Shown piece by piece: positions 8,011-15,560 of a DNA stretch of 64,000 nt. The stretch lies in assembly GCF_030150155.1 (NCBI RefSeq), contig NZ_JASLGR010000059.1, positions 62,001 to 126,000 on the forward strand. Reading direction: 5' to 3'. The translations under genes and the position numbers were made by a program. Position 1 is the stretch's first letter. Every line of letters starts with the position of its first letter. This DNA is from Nocardioides sp. GTDB lineage: Bacteria > Actinomycetota > Actinomycetes > Propionibacteriales > Nocardioidaceae. The notes beneath the pieces are model-generated. The model saw only the letters and a list, made by a program, of their open reading frames with translations, did not search any database and had not been told where the DNA came from.

Positions 8011-9189
8011 ACCGGCTCCGCTTGGACACAGCGTCGCGAGCGCCGCGGCCGTACGACGACACGTCGCCTCCCATCCCAGCCCGGCTCGCGCCACAGCCGC
8101 CCCCTGCGCCCCGTAACGCCGCGCGCGTTCCGTGTCACGGAGCAGCGCATCGAGGGCCGCGGCCAGAGCATCGGGCCGGCCAGGCGGAACGATGTCTCCT
8201 GTCACGCCGACATCGACGAGGTCGGTCAACGCGCCGACTCCGGTCGCGACGAGCGGTCGAGCACACGCCATCGCTTCGACGGCGCCGGCGGGGACGGGAA
8301 CCGACCGTGGGGTGATCGCGACCACATCTGCTGACTCCAGGAGCTCGGGAAGAGCTGCGAGCGTGGCATGACCGGTGAGGCGGATCCGCTCGGCGCACCC
8401 CAGTCCTTCGGCGAGCCGGCCAAGCCGGCGCGCCTCGACACTGCGTCCGAGCTCAGCGCGCTCAGGACCGCCGACAACCGTGAGGAACACCCCGGGAAGC
8501 TGGGCGATGGCGATGACCAGATCTGCCAGCCCCTCCTGCTCACCGTCCAGCCCGAAAGCCAGCACATGAGCCGGGCCGACAGGCGGCGGACGCGGAGTGA
8601 ACCGCTGGAGGTCGACACCTCCGGGAACCACACAGATGTGAGGACCGTCGACGCCGAGCGCTGCAAGCTCGCGGACGTGGTCGGCGCAGACCGCGATCAC
8701 CAGGTCGGCGTCGTCGGCCAAGGTCGCCTCCACCGCAACTCGACAAGCCGGGTTGGGGTCGTCCACTCCGAGTCGGCGACGCTCGATCGATCCCAACTCG
8801 TGGAAGGTGACCGCCCACGGCAGCCCTACCGCCCGGGCCGCGCGTCGGGTTGCCCAGGCACTGCGCCAGAAGTGGGCGTGCACGACGTCATATCCACCAC
8901 GCGAGAGCAACTGCCCGAGTTGCGCGGCAAACTCAGGTGAGGCATCCCCGGCCGCGCCGGCATTCGTCTCGCCGAAGGACGAACCGCGCAGTCTGACGAC
9001 GGCATAGTCCCGCTGCGGGGCCGAGCCGGGTGCCGCGGCGGCAGCCTCGCTGGTGACGACGGTCACTGTGTGGCCCAATCGGATCAAGCCAGTCGCCAGA
9101 GCATCGACATGGACGTGCTGGGACCCCGGCGCCCCCAGCCCCACCGCTCTGCTCGGGTCTGCGTTCTCCGACACCATTGCGATCTTCAT
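8005..9189 (-). CDS. Glycosyltransferase, GT4 family
   Basis: GT-B-fold glycosyltransferase of 394 residues starting MKIAMVSENADP at ATG 9189, preceded by GGAG. The N-terminal Rossmann half carries GGYDVVHAHFW near 95, and the C-terminal half carries VVPGGVDLQRF near 193, GGPERAEL near 230 and the retaining-GT4 ExxxxxxxE region PAGAVEAMACARPLVAT near 310. It transfers a sugar from a nucleotide donor to an unknown acceptor, perhaps a glycolipid or compatible solute. It is divergent from katE, and its own SigB-type promoter lies at 9268-9292, so it probably belongs to the stress regulon. Confidence 0.87.
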   Translation of the reverse strand: MKIAMVSENADPSRAVGLGAPGSQHVHVDALATGLIRLGHTVTVVTSEAAAAAPGSAPQRDYAVVRLRGSSFGETNAGAAGDASPEFAAQLGQLLSRGGYDVVHAHFWRSAWATRRAARAVGLPWAVTFHELGSIERRRLGVDDPNPACRVAVEATLADDADLVIAVCADHVRELAALGVDGPHICVVPGGVDLQRFTPRPPPVGPAHVLAFGLDGEQEGLADLVIAIAQLPGVFLTVVGGPERAELGRSVEARRLGRLAEGLGCAERIRLTGHATLAALPELLESADVVAITPRSVPVPAGAVEAMACARPLVATGVGALTDLVDVGVTGDIVPPGRPDALAAALDALLRDTERARRYGAQGAAVARAGLGWEATCRRTAAALATLCPSGAGV

Positions 9190-9267
9190 CCGCCCCGCTC
9201 CTTCATCCTCGTGCACGCCGTCACGATGACGGCAGCGCATCACCCGGCTGCCCGCGTCCACTCCCCC

Positions 9268-9292
9268 GTACCCAGCCCACATCGATCGAGAC
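9268..9292 (-). promoter_or_regulatory. SigB-type promoter for the glycosyltransferase
   Basis: On the minus strand: GTCT-N15-GGGTAC, identical in hexamers and spacing to the promoter of the stress SDR. It gives a leader of about 70 nt to the ATG at 9189. It lies back-to-back with the katE promoter at 9302-9326. Confidence 0.65.
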
Positions 9293-9301
9293 AGTCGACC
9301 C

Positions 9302-9326
9302 GTTTGGGGTTCGCCAACCCGGTTAC
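9302..9326 (+). promoter_or_regulatory. SigB-type promoter for katE
   Basis: GTTT-N15-GGTTAC on the + strand. It has the same 15-nt spacing as the other stress-island promoters, with one change in the -10 element. The predicted leader is about 50 nt. SigB control of catalase is well established in related bacteria. Confidence 0.55.
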
Positions 9327-9381
9327 TGCCGGTAAAGACCGCGCCGCGACGAGCGACGACATCTCTGCGAGAGGACGTCAG

Positions 9382-11400
9382 ATGAGCGAGGAGACTGTGC
9401 CGCCCACCGAGCTGCACCTCCAGACCGAGGAGGCTCTCACCACCGCTGGTGGAGTTCGCCTCCGTGACACCGACCATTCGCTGAAGGCGGGCGAGCGTGG
9501 GCCGAGCCTGCTCCAGGACCACCACCTGCGCGAGAAGATCACCCACTTCGATCACGAGCGCATCCCCGAGCGGGTCGTGCACGCGCGCGGCGCCGCCGCA
9601 CATGGTCACTTCGTCGGCTACGGCACGGCATCGTCACTGACCTGTGCAGAGTTCCTCGGCAAGGACGTGGTCACGCCCGTCTTCGTGCGTTTCTCGACGG
9701 TCCTCGGATCCCGGGGCTCGGCGGACACTGTCCGTGACACTCGAGGGTTCGCCACGAAGTTCTACACCGCCCAGGGCACCTTCGACCTGGTGGGCAACAA
9801 CATGCCCGTCTTCTTCATCCAGGACGGCATCAAGTTCCCCGACATCATCCACGCAGCCAAGCCGCAGCCTGACCGAGAGATTCCGCAGGCGCAGAGCGCA
9901 CACGACACCTTCTGGGACTTCGTCTCCCTCCACACCGAGGCGCAACATCATGCGCTATGGAACATGTCCGACCGGGGACTCCCCCGCTCGTATCGGATGA
10001 TGGAGGGCTTCGGGGTGCACACCTTCCGGCTGGTCGATGCCGACGGTGCCACCACGCTGGCCAAGTTCCATTGGAAGCCGCGTCTGGGCGTGCACGGACT
10101 GCTCTGGGAGGAAGCCCAACTCCTGGCCGGCTTCGACCCCGACTTCCATCGCCGCGACTTGGCCGCGGCGATCGACGCTGGGACCTTCCCTGAGTGGGAG
10201 CTGGGCGTCCAGGTCTTTCCTGACAGCGCGGATCAGACCTTCGAAGGCATCGACCTGCTCGATCCCACCAAGCTGGTCCCCGAGGAGCTCGCCCCGGTCC
10301 AGCCGCTCGGACGCATGGTGCTGGACCGCAACCCGGCGAACTATTTCGCCGAGACCGAGCAGGTCGCCTTCCACGTCGGACACCTCGTGCCCGGCATCGA
10401 CGTCACCGACGACGCCCTGATGCAAGCTCGCCTCTTCTCCTACGTGGACACGCAGCTCACTCGACTAGGAGGACCCAACTTCGAGCAGATCCCGATCAAC
10501 CGGCCGCATGCCCCGGTCAACGACCTGCTGCGCGACGGCATGCACCAGAGCGGCGTCCACACCGGCATCGCACCGTACCTGCCCAACTCGGTAGGTGGTG
10601 GCTGCCCGTTCGCGGCGCCCGGAGCGGCGCCGGCGGGTGCCTTCGTCGATGTCGCCCGCAACCTCCCGAGCGCGCCGAAGGTCCGGGCCGCCTCGGTCTC
10701 CTTCGACGATCACTTCAGCCAGGCACGGCTGTTCTGGTTGTCGCTGAGCCCACTTGAACAGGACCACGTGGTGGCGGCGTACGCCTTCGAGCTAGGCAAG
10801 TGCACTGTGCCGGAGGTCGTGGAGCGTCAGGTGGCGTGCCTCGCCCAGATCGACTCGGTCCTGTGTGCGCAGGTCGCGACGCGGCTCGGCGTTGACACCC
10901 CCGACGCCACGCCGCCGGTGGACGAGGTGGAACCGAGCCCGGCGTTGTCCATGCTGGGGCGGACCTGGCCGGTGGACGGCCGGGTGGTCGGCGTCGTTGT
11001 CGACCAGTCCGATCCAGCCCCGGGCATCGATGAACTCTGCACGGCGCTGCAGGAGCGTTCGATGATCCCGCTTCTGATCGGACCCACTGGTGTCCCACTA
11101 CCCGATGGCACCGCTGTCATGCGTCGCCTCGACACGCTCAGATCCGTCGAACTCGACGCCCTCGTGATCGCACCAGGTACGGCGGCACTCGCCGCTGATC
11201 CCTTGCTCGCCACCCTCCTGGCGGAGTGCTTCCGACATGGAAAGGTCATCGCGACCTGGGACGACGGCAGCCTCCCGCTACGGGCAGCAGGAATCGATCC
11301 TGCTGCAGCAGGCGTGGCTCTCGGCACTGGTCCCGAGGTGGCCGATGACCTCAGCGAACTGCTGACCGTCCACCGCGCCTGGGACCGGCTCATGGGCTGA
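9382..11400 (+). CDS. katE: Large-subunit monofunctional catalase (HPII/clade II)
   Basis: Heme catalase of 672 residues that converts hydrogen peroxide to water and oxygen. Key residues are visible: distal His67 in RVVHARG, Asn140 in VGNNMP and proximal heme Tyr354 in RLFSYVDTQ. Beyond residue about 525 there is an added class-I-glutaminase/DJ-1-like domain (GRVVGVVVDQSD onward), which defines the large clade II enzymes. I chose ATG 9382 because the upstream part of the open frame is antisense to the glycosyltransferase promoter region and GAGAGGA lies just before this codon. It is followed 41 nt later by the CBS gene. Confidence 0.95.
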   Translation: MSEETVPPTELHLQTEEALTTAGGVRLRDTDHSLKAGERGPSLLQDHHLREKITHFDHERIPERVVHARGAAAHGHFVGYGTASSLTCAEFLGKDVVTPVFVRFSTVLGSRGSADTVRDTRGFATKFYTAQGTFDLVGNNMPVFFIQDGIKFPDIIHAAKPQPDREIPQAQSAHDTFWDFVSLHTEAQHHALWNMSDRGLPRSYRMMEGFGVHTFRLVDADGATTLAKFHWKPRLGVHGLLWEEAQLLAGFDPDFHRRDLAAAIDAGTFPEWELGVQVFPDSADQTFEGIDLLDPTKLVPEELAPVQPLGRMVLDRNPANYFAETEQVAFHVGHLVPGIDVTDDALMQARLFSYVDTQLTRLGGPNFEQIPINRPHAPVNDLLRDGMHQSGVHTGIAPYLPNSVGGGCPFAAPGAAPAGAFVDVARNLPSAPKVRAASVSFDDHFSQARLFWLSLSPLEQDHVVAAYAFELGKCTVPEVVERQVACLAQIDSVLCAQVATRLGVDTPDATPPVDEVEPSPALSMLGRTWPVDGRVVGVVVDQSDPAPGIDELCTALQERSMIPLLIGPTGVPLPDGTAVMRRLDTLRSVELDALVIAPGTAALAADPLLATLLAECFRHGKVIATWDDGSLPLRAAGIDPAAAGVALGTGPEVADDLSELLTVHRAWDRLMG

Positions 11401-11441
11401 CCCGGAGATTCCACTCACCACCACCCCGAAGGAGCATCATC

Positions 11442-11873
11442 ATGACACTCACCGCAAGCGACATCATGACGCCAGGCGCGACCTGCGCCCACCTTGATCA
11501 GACCCTCGATGAGGTGGCCCGAACGATGCGTGACCTCGCCATCGGCGCCCTGCCCGTCACCGGCGATGATCACCTCCTCCATGCCATCGTGACCGACCGC
11601 GACATCACGGTGCGCTGCGTCGCCGAGGGCAAGGACCCACGCTCCACGACCGTCGCCTCGCTTCACCTCGACAAGCCGGTGACGATCGCAGCTGAGGATC
11701 CGATCACCGAGGTCGTCAGGCTGATGACAGAGATCAATGTCCGGCGGCTGCCGGTCATCGACGGACAGGAGTTGGTCGGCATGGTGACCCAGGCCGACGT
11801 CGCTCGCAACGCCACCGACGGCGAGACCTCGGAACTGCTCGCGCTGATCTCGACCGCGCCTGCGAACAACTGA
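11442..11873 (+). CDS. Tandem CBS-domain protein
   Basis: Small soluble protein of 143 residues made only of a CBS pair (about 8-60 and 75-130). The motifs ASDIMTPGATCAHLDQTLDE, HAIVTDRDI, INVRRLPVIDG and LVGMVTQADVAR are typical of the stand-alone CBS proteins that bind adenine nucleotides and accompany actinobacterial dormancy and stress genes. An AAGGAG precedes the ATG. It likely senses energy state, but the partner is unknown. It begins 41 nt after katE and is probably read through from it. Confidence 0.9.
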   Translation: MTLTASDIMTPGATCAHLDQTLDEVARTMRDLAIGALPVTGDDHLLHAIVTDRDITVRCVAEGKDPRSTTVASLHLDKPVTIAAEDPITEVVRLMTEINVRRLPVIDGQELVGMVTQADVARNATDGETSELLALISTAPANN

Positions 11874-11882
11874 GGCGCTGTC

Positions 11883-12044
11883 ATGAGCACAGTCGCCTAC
11901 TGGACACTCGCGATCGTCCTGGTCCTCGCCTTCGTTGCGCTCTGGGGTGTGATCTGGTGGCTGGACTCGCGCCACGCCGACTCCGTGGCGCAGGACGCCA
12001 CCCGATGGCAGCGGCGCCGACGTCCGCCTTGGCGGCGCGGATGA
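11883..12044 (+). CDS. Small single-pass membrane protein (53 aa)
   Basis: The ATG at 11883 is 9 nt after the CBS gene stop and opens a 53-codon frame. Residues 5-27 (AYWTLAIVLVLAFVALWGVI) form one strong transmembrane helix, followed by an acidic-then-basic tail rich in Arg and Trp. No family recognised. Its position between the CBS gene and another small membrane protein suggests an envelope role in the same stress unit. Confidence 0.55.
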   Translation: MSTVAYWTLAIVLVLAFVALWGVIWWLDSRHADSVAQDATRWQRRRRPPWRRG

Positions 12045-12049
12045 ATGTC

Positions 12050-12074
12050 GTTTCCGCGCCGCCAGAGGGGGTAC
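12050..12074 (+). promoter_or_regulatory. SigB-type promoter upstream of small ORF and ChaB-like gene
   Basis: GTTT-N15-GGGTAC, an exact pattern match. The -10 element ends only 9 nt before the ATG at 12084, so the mRNA would be nearly leaderless for that small protein and would continue into the ChaB-like gene. Confidence 0.6.
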
Positions 12075-12083
12075 GTCATCACC

Positions 12084-12242
12084 ATGACAGCCGCACCTCA
12101 ACACCCCGCACCGCTCGTAGCCGCTCACCCAGAGCGCGTACGCAGACGACACCCCCTCCGACCTCTGCGCCTCGTCCTGGCGGGGCTGGCGATCGTGATG
12201 ATCGGAGCAGCGATCGAGACGCTCCGCAGGAAGTGGATGTAA
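12084..12242 (+). CDS. Small membrane protein (52 aa), probably leaderless
   Basis: Starts MTAAPQHPAP at ATG 12084. The frame is also open from ATG 12045, directly after the previous stop, but the promoter at 12050-12074 lies inside that extension, which favours 12084. It has an Arg/Pro-rich N-terminus, then one transmembrane helix (LRLVLAGLAIVMIGAAIETL, about 29-48) and a short basic end. Family unknown. It ends 18 nt before the ChaB-like gene. Confidence 0.5.
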   Translation: MTAAPQHPAPLVAAHPERVRRRHPLRPLRLVLAGLAIVMIGAAIETLRRKWM

Positions 12243-12260
12243 CCAAGGGAAGGAACCACC

Positions 12261-12587
12261 ATGCCGCAACAGTCTTGGAGCAAGAAGCGTGAGCGCCAGT
12301 ACGAACACATCAAGGACGGCCTGACCGCGCGAGGCCGGTCCGAAGACGAGGCCGAAGAGATCGCCGCCCGCACCGTCAACAAGGACCGAGCTCGCCAGGG
12401 CGAGTCCCGCGAGGCGAGCCGCACCTCGATCGATGACCTCTCCTCGGCCCGGCGAGGCGGGCTGCGCAGCCACAGCGGCGCAGGCGGTCGCACGCGGGAC
12501 CAGCTGTATGAAGAGGCGAAGAAGAAGGGCATCAAAGGCCGTAGCTCGATGAACAAGGCGGAATTGGAGCGTGCCGTCGGGCGGTAG
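12261..12587 (+). CDS. ChaB/Rho-N-like stress protein ('plasmid stabilization' family)
   Basis: Highly charged 108-residue protein. The N-terminal half (RERQYEHIKDGLTARGRSED then EAEEIAARTVNK) matches the small actinobacterial ChaB-related family often labelled plasmid stabilization protein. The C-terminal segment from about 78 (TRDQLYEEAKKKGIKGRSSM) resembles a Rho termination factor N-terminal or SAP-like nucleic-acid-binding motif. It has no plasmid context here, so the family label should not be taken literally. AAGGGAAGGA precedes the ATG. Likely a nucleic-acid-binding stress protein under the promoter at 12050-12074. Confidence 0.75.
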   Translation: MPQQSWSKKRERQYEHIKDGLTARGRSEDEAEEIAARTVNKDRARQGESREASRTSIDDLSSARRGGLRSHSGAGGRTRDQLYEEAKKKGIKGRSSMNKAELERAVGR

Positions 12588-12638
12588 GCGATAGTGTCGG
12601 CGTGGCAGGTCGTGCAGCACACGACGGGGGGAACAGCG

Positions 12639-14096
12639 ATGAGTCTGGACACGCTGGACGCCGTGCTTCCGCCGGCGATCGGGGTCTTCCCGCATCTGTG
12701 TCTGACTGGCCGCTACGTCCTCAGCCAGCGCGAGAACGATGCTCCTGGCCACAGTGATGAGTACGCCGGCCATGGCCTGAAGGCGGTGGCTCTACCAGAC
12801 GGGCGCGTCGCCGCGGCCGTGGCCGACGCAGGATCTCGCGGCGCTGCGGCCGCGATCGCGACCGCCCGGCTCCTGGCGGTGCTCCGCGGCCACCTTGAGA
12901 GCGGTGCGAGTCTGGACGCCGCAGTGGCAGCCGTCGACCGCTACGCCGAGCGATCCCCCTTCAGCTCCGGCGCCACGATGGCGGCTGTGATCCTCTCCCC
13001 CGGCGACGGTTCGGTCGAGGTCGCCTCCGCCGGTCATGCCCTCCCCCTCCACCTCTCTTCGGGCGGCGGTTCCCACCCCCTCGCGCTCGGCCCCAGTCGT
13101 CCCCTCGGGCTCGGCGGTACTGCCTCACGAGGCACGCTCACCTTGGCCTGTGGCGACGCCGTCATGTTGCACACTGACGGCCTGGTCACGGCACAGAACG
13201 GGTCCGTCCTCGACGGGGCGCTCGCGCTGCGCGAGGTGATTGCGGGGCTCGGGCTAGGCGGTGCCACCGGGCCGGCGTTCGGCGATGCGCTGTGTGAGGG
13301 GGTCCTCGCCGCCATGCAGCGGCCGCACGGCTACCGTGACGACGTCGCACTGCTCGTCGTTCAACGCGTGCCCAATCCCCAGCCGCTGAAGGTGAGTTCT
13401 GTCGCCGCCGGCGCACCCTCCACGCAGGCGGTCGCACTCTTCGCTGCCTGGCTCGATGGGTTCGGAGTCAGCCTGCTGGACCACGTCTCACTCAGCGGCG
13501 CAACGGCGGAGATGATCGGGGTCCTCTCGCTCATGAGCTCGGTGACTGTCAGCGCCGAGCTCACCGACGACGCACAGGTGGAGGTCACCCTGGAGGTCGA
13601 CCGCCGGTGGCAGCCCGAGAGCGACCTGCAACGCCGCGCGCTCGTCGTGGCGGGAGGGTTGGTGACGTCGTTGACCCTGCGCCACCGCGACCAGACCACC
13701 CAGGTGATTCTGCGTCAGCCGGTGGGGCGGACGGTGCCGCTCCTGCAGTCCGGCTCCGCCGACCGGCGCACCGGCGTCGCTGTCGCCCGTCGCCCACCGT
13801 CCGAACCGATGCGCGCCGATGAGATCACGGGGGGCGTTCGCCTCAGTGGCAGCCTCGGGCCGGACGAGGAGGCCGTCTTCCACGACCTGGTCCATGAGAC
13901 GACCTGCGCCGGGACCCGCTCCGCAGTCGTGGATCTCACCCGCGTCGACCGGCTGTGCGGTCCTGCGGTACGTCTCCTCTTCCAGTACGCCGAGCGCACC
14001 CGCGCCTGCGACGCGAATCTCACGGTGGTGGCAGCCCGCGGCTCAGCGGCCGACCAAGTCCTGACCCGGGCGGCTCTTCCCCACCGGTGGGAGTGA
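12639..14096 (+). CDS. PP2C (SpoIIE) phosphatase fused to degenerate HATPase and STAS domains
   Basis: 485-residue putative regulator of the adjacent sigma factor. Residues about 25-245 form a SpoIIE-type PP2C domain with metal-binding positions kept: VADAGSRG, AGHALPL, HTDGLV and YRDDVALL. Residues about 260-370 align with an RsbW-like HATPase but lack the N-box Asn and glycine boxes (GATAEMIGVLSLM in place of E..N). Residues about 390-485 form a STAS fold in which the usual phospho-acceptor DS(T/S)G is DRLCGPAV. ATG 12639 with GGGGGGAA upstream was preferred over GTG 12594. It is convergent with the sigma gene, stops 4 nt apart. Confidence 0.8.
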   Translation: MSLDTLDAVLPPAIGVFPHLCLTGRYVLSQRENDAPGHSDEYAGHGLKAVALPDGRVAAAVADAGSRGAAAAIATARLLAVLRGHLESGASLDAAVAAVDRYAERSPFSSGATMAAVILSPGDGSVEVASAGHALPLHLSSGGGSHPLALGPSRPLGLGGTASRGTLTLACGDAVMLHTDGLVTAQNGSVLDGALALREVIAGLGLGGATGPAFGDALCEGVLAAMQRPHGYRDDVALLVVQRVPNPQPLKVSSVAAGAPSTQAVALFAAWLDGFGVSLLDHVSLSGATAEMIGVLSLMSSVTVSAELTDDAQVEVTLEVDRRWQPESDLQRRALVVAGGLVTSLTLRHRDQTTQVILRQPVGRTVPLLQSGSADRRTGVAVARRPPSEPMRADEITGGVRLSGSLGPDEEAVFHDLVHETTCAGTRSAVVDLTRVDRLCGPAVRLLFQYAERTRACDANLTVVAARGSAADQVLTRAALPHRWE

Positions 14097-14100
14097 GCCC

Positions 14101-14901
14101 TCACCGGACCGGGACGTCACCGAGCTGTTCGCGGACCTTGGTGAAGATGCCGCTCAACAACCGTGAGACCTGCATCTGCGTCACGCCGAGCTCTCGCCCG
14201 ATCTCCGCCTGGGTGCGCTCTTCATAGAACCGCAGATAGAGGATCCGCCGGTCTCGGTCCGGGAGCGTGCGGACCACCGGACCCAGCGTCAACATCGTAT
14301 CGGCTACCTCGGTCGACCGATCCTCGGCGATCACCGTGTCGGCAATGCTTCCATGGCCACCCGGCTCCAACGGTTGATCGAGCGACGGGACCTGGAAACA
14401 GCCGTACGCCTGCATCGCTTGGAGACACTCCGTCGCGGAGATCCCCATCACCGCTGCCAGTTCCTCCGTTGTGGGTTCCCGGCCGAGCTGGTGGGCCAGA
14501 TCCTGCCGGGAATGGCCGATCCGCTGCTGGAGCTCCTGCAGGCGCCGTGGGGGTCGGACCATCCACCCGTGGTCACGGAAGTAGCGCCGGATCTCGCCTC
14601 GGATCGTGGGGATGGCGAAGCTCAGCAGATCGCGGTCGCGACTCGCATCGAACCGGTGGACCGCCTTGATCAATGCCTCGTAGGCCACCTGTCGAAGGTC
14701 CTCGGATCCGATGCCCCTCCCCGTGAAGCGGCCGGCGACTGACTCTGCGACACCTCTGTTGAGCAGAATGATCTCGGTGGTGAGCGCGTCTCGACGGTCC
14801 GCGTCGTCGAGTCCGTCACGCTCGGCCAGGAGGGCGGCCACGCGGGCCATCCGCCCCTCGCGAGTGGCGGGGTCGTCAGGCAGATCGTGTTCCGTGGCCA
14901 C
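14101..14901 (-). CDS. SigB/SigF-family RNA polymerase sigma factor
   Basis: Alternative sigma factor of 266 residues (group 3, SigB/F/G type). Region 2 contains GSEDLRQVAYEALIKAVHRF (about 66-85) and the DNA-melting stretch FAIPTIRGEIRRYFRDHGW; region 3 follows with REPTTEELAAVMGI; region 4 ends with RTQAEIGRELGVTQMQVSRL. No anti-sigma gene adjoins it; only the phosphatase/STAS fusion is next door, convergent. Six GNNT-N15-GGGTAC-like promoters lie within 10 kb, the expected target of this family, so it likely directs the local stress regulon. The second sigma factor of the same family at 34194 could also recognise them. Confidence 0.92.
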   Translation of the reverse strand: MATEHDLPDDPATREGRMARVAALLAERDGLDDADRRDALTTEIILLNRGVAESVAGRFTGRGIGSEDLRQVAYEALIKAVHRFDASRDRDLLSFAIPTIRGEIRRYFRDHGWMVRPPRRLQELQQRIGHSRQDLAHQLGREPTTEELAAVMGISATECLQAMQAYGCFQVPSLDQPLEPGGHGSIADTVIAEDRSTEVADTMLTLGPVVRTLPDRDRRILYLRFYEERTQAEIGRELGVTQMQVSRLLSGIFTKVREQLGDVPVR

Positions 14902-15023
14902 AGGTGTACCTCGCCATCGACTGGTCGGCTTTGGTTCGGGCGTGCGTTGCGCTCATGTGAGGCAGACGAACCGCATCTCGGTCCGACTCCCACCCTGCCA
15001 CTCGATCGCGTTGAAGAGAACCG

Positions 15024-15048
15024 GTGTATTTCCTCTCGGGATGGGTAC
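15024..15048 (+). promoter_or_regulatory. SigB-type promoter for the lipoprotein-NRAMP operon
   Basis: GTGT-N15-GGGTAC, an exact pattern match, 36 nt upstream of the lipoprotein ATG at 15085. Confidence 0.6.
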
Positions 15049-15084
15049 AAGGCCACGGCATCCGCGACGGAACGGAGATCGTGC

Positions 15085-15558
15085 ATGACCTCGGTTGTCC
15101 TGGCCCTCCCCCGACGTTCTCTCTGTGCGGCGGCCGTGGGGATCCTCGCGGCCGCATGCTCCGTCACCTCGCCTGAGCAACCAGCGAACCACTCGTGGCA
15201 GATGAAGGCCTCCGCGGCCGCCGCAGATGTGGCGAGCGAAGTGGCCGTCGTCGTTCTCGTGCTGGAACAAGACGCGAAACACCGGTTCTTTGGACGTACC
15301 GCGGGGGTGATGGTGGGCCAGTCTGAGGCCGCCGCCAGCGCAGCAGCCACCTCCTTCGCTGCTCTCCAACCCCCTCCGGCAGAAACCGCACGCCACCTCC
15401 GTGTCGTGCAGGACCTGACCTCTGCCGTGGGTGCCGTCAGCCGCGCCAGGATGGCACTCGTCCAGGGGCGCACCACCATCTTTGCTCCGTTGATCGCGGA
15501 CCTGGAGACCAGGCACGACCGCCTCTCCCGACTCGCATCGACACTGAAAAGGGAGTGA
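15085..15558 (+). CDS. Putative lipoprotein of unknown function
   Basis: 157-residue protein starting at ATG 15085 with GGAG upstream. The signal sequence ends in the lipobox LAAACS (Cys near residue 25), predicting a lipid-anchored extracytoplasmic protein. The mature part is Ala-rich and almost wholly helical (about 35-155), suggesting a small helical bundle; no family recognised. It overlaps or abuts the NRAMP gene, so the two are surely coexpressed; a metal-related accessory role is a guess from context. The upstream portion of the open frame is antisense to the sigma gene's leader and was excluded. Confidence 0.7.
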   Translation: MTSVVLALPRRSLCAAAVGILAAACSVTSPEQPANHSWQMKASAAAADVASEVAVVVLVLEQDAKHRFFGRTAGVMVGQSEAAASAAATSFAALQPPPAETARHLRVVQDLTSAVGAVSRARMALVQGRTTIFAPLIADLETRHDRLSRLASTLKRE

Positions 15559-15560
15559 CC

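Noticed and set aside
14887..15084. N-terminal extension of the lipoprotein frame to 14887
   Set aside because: It is antisense to the sigma-factor leader and lies upstream of the promoter and a clear signal-peptide start at 15085.
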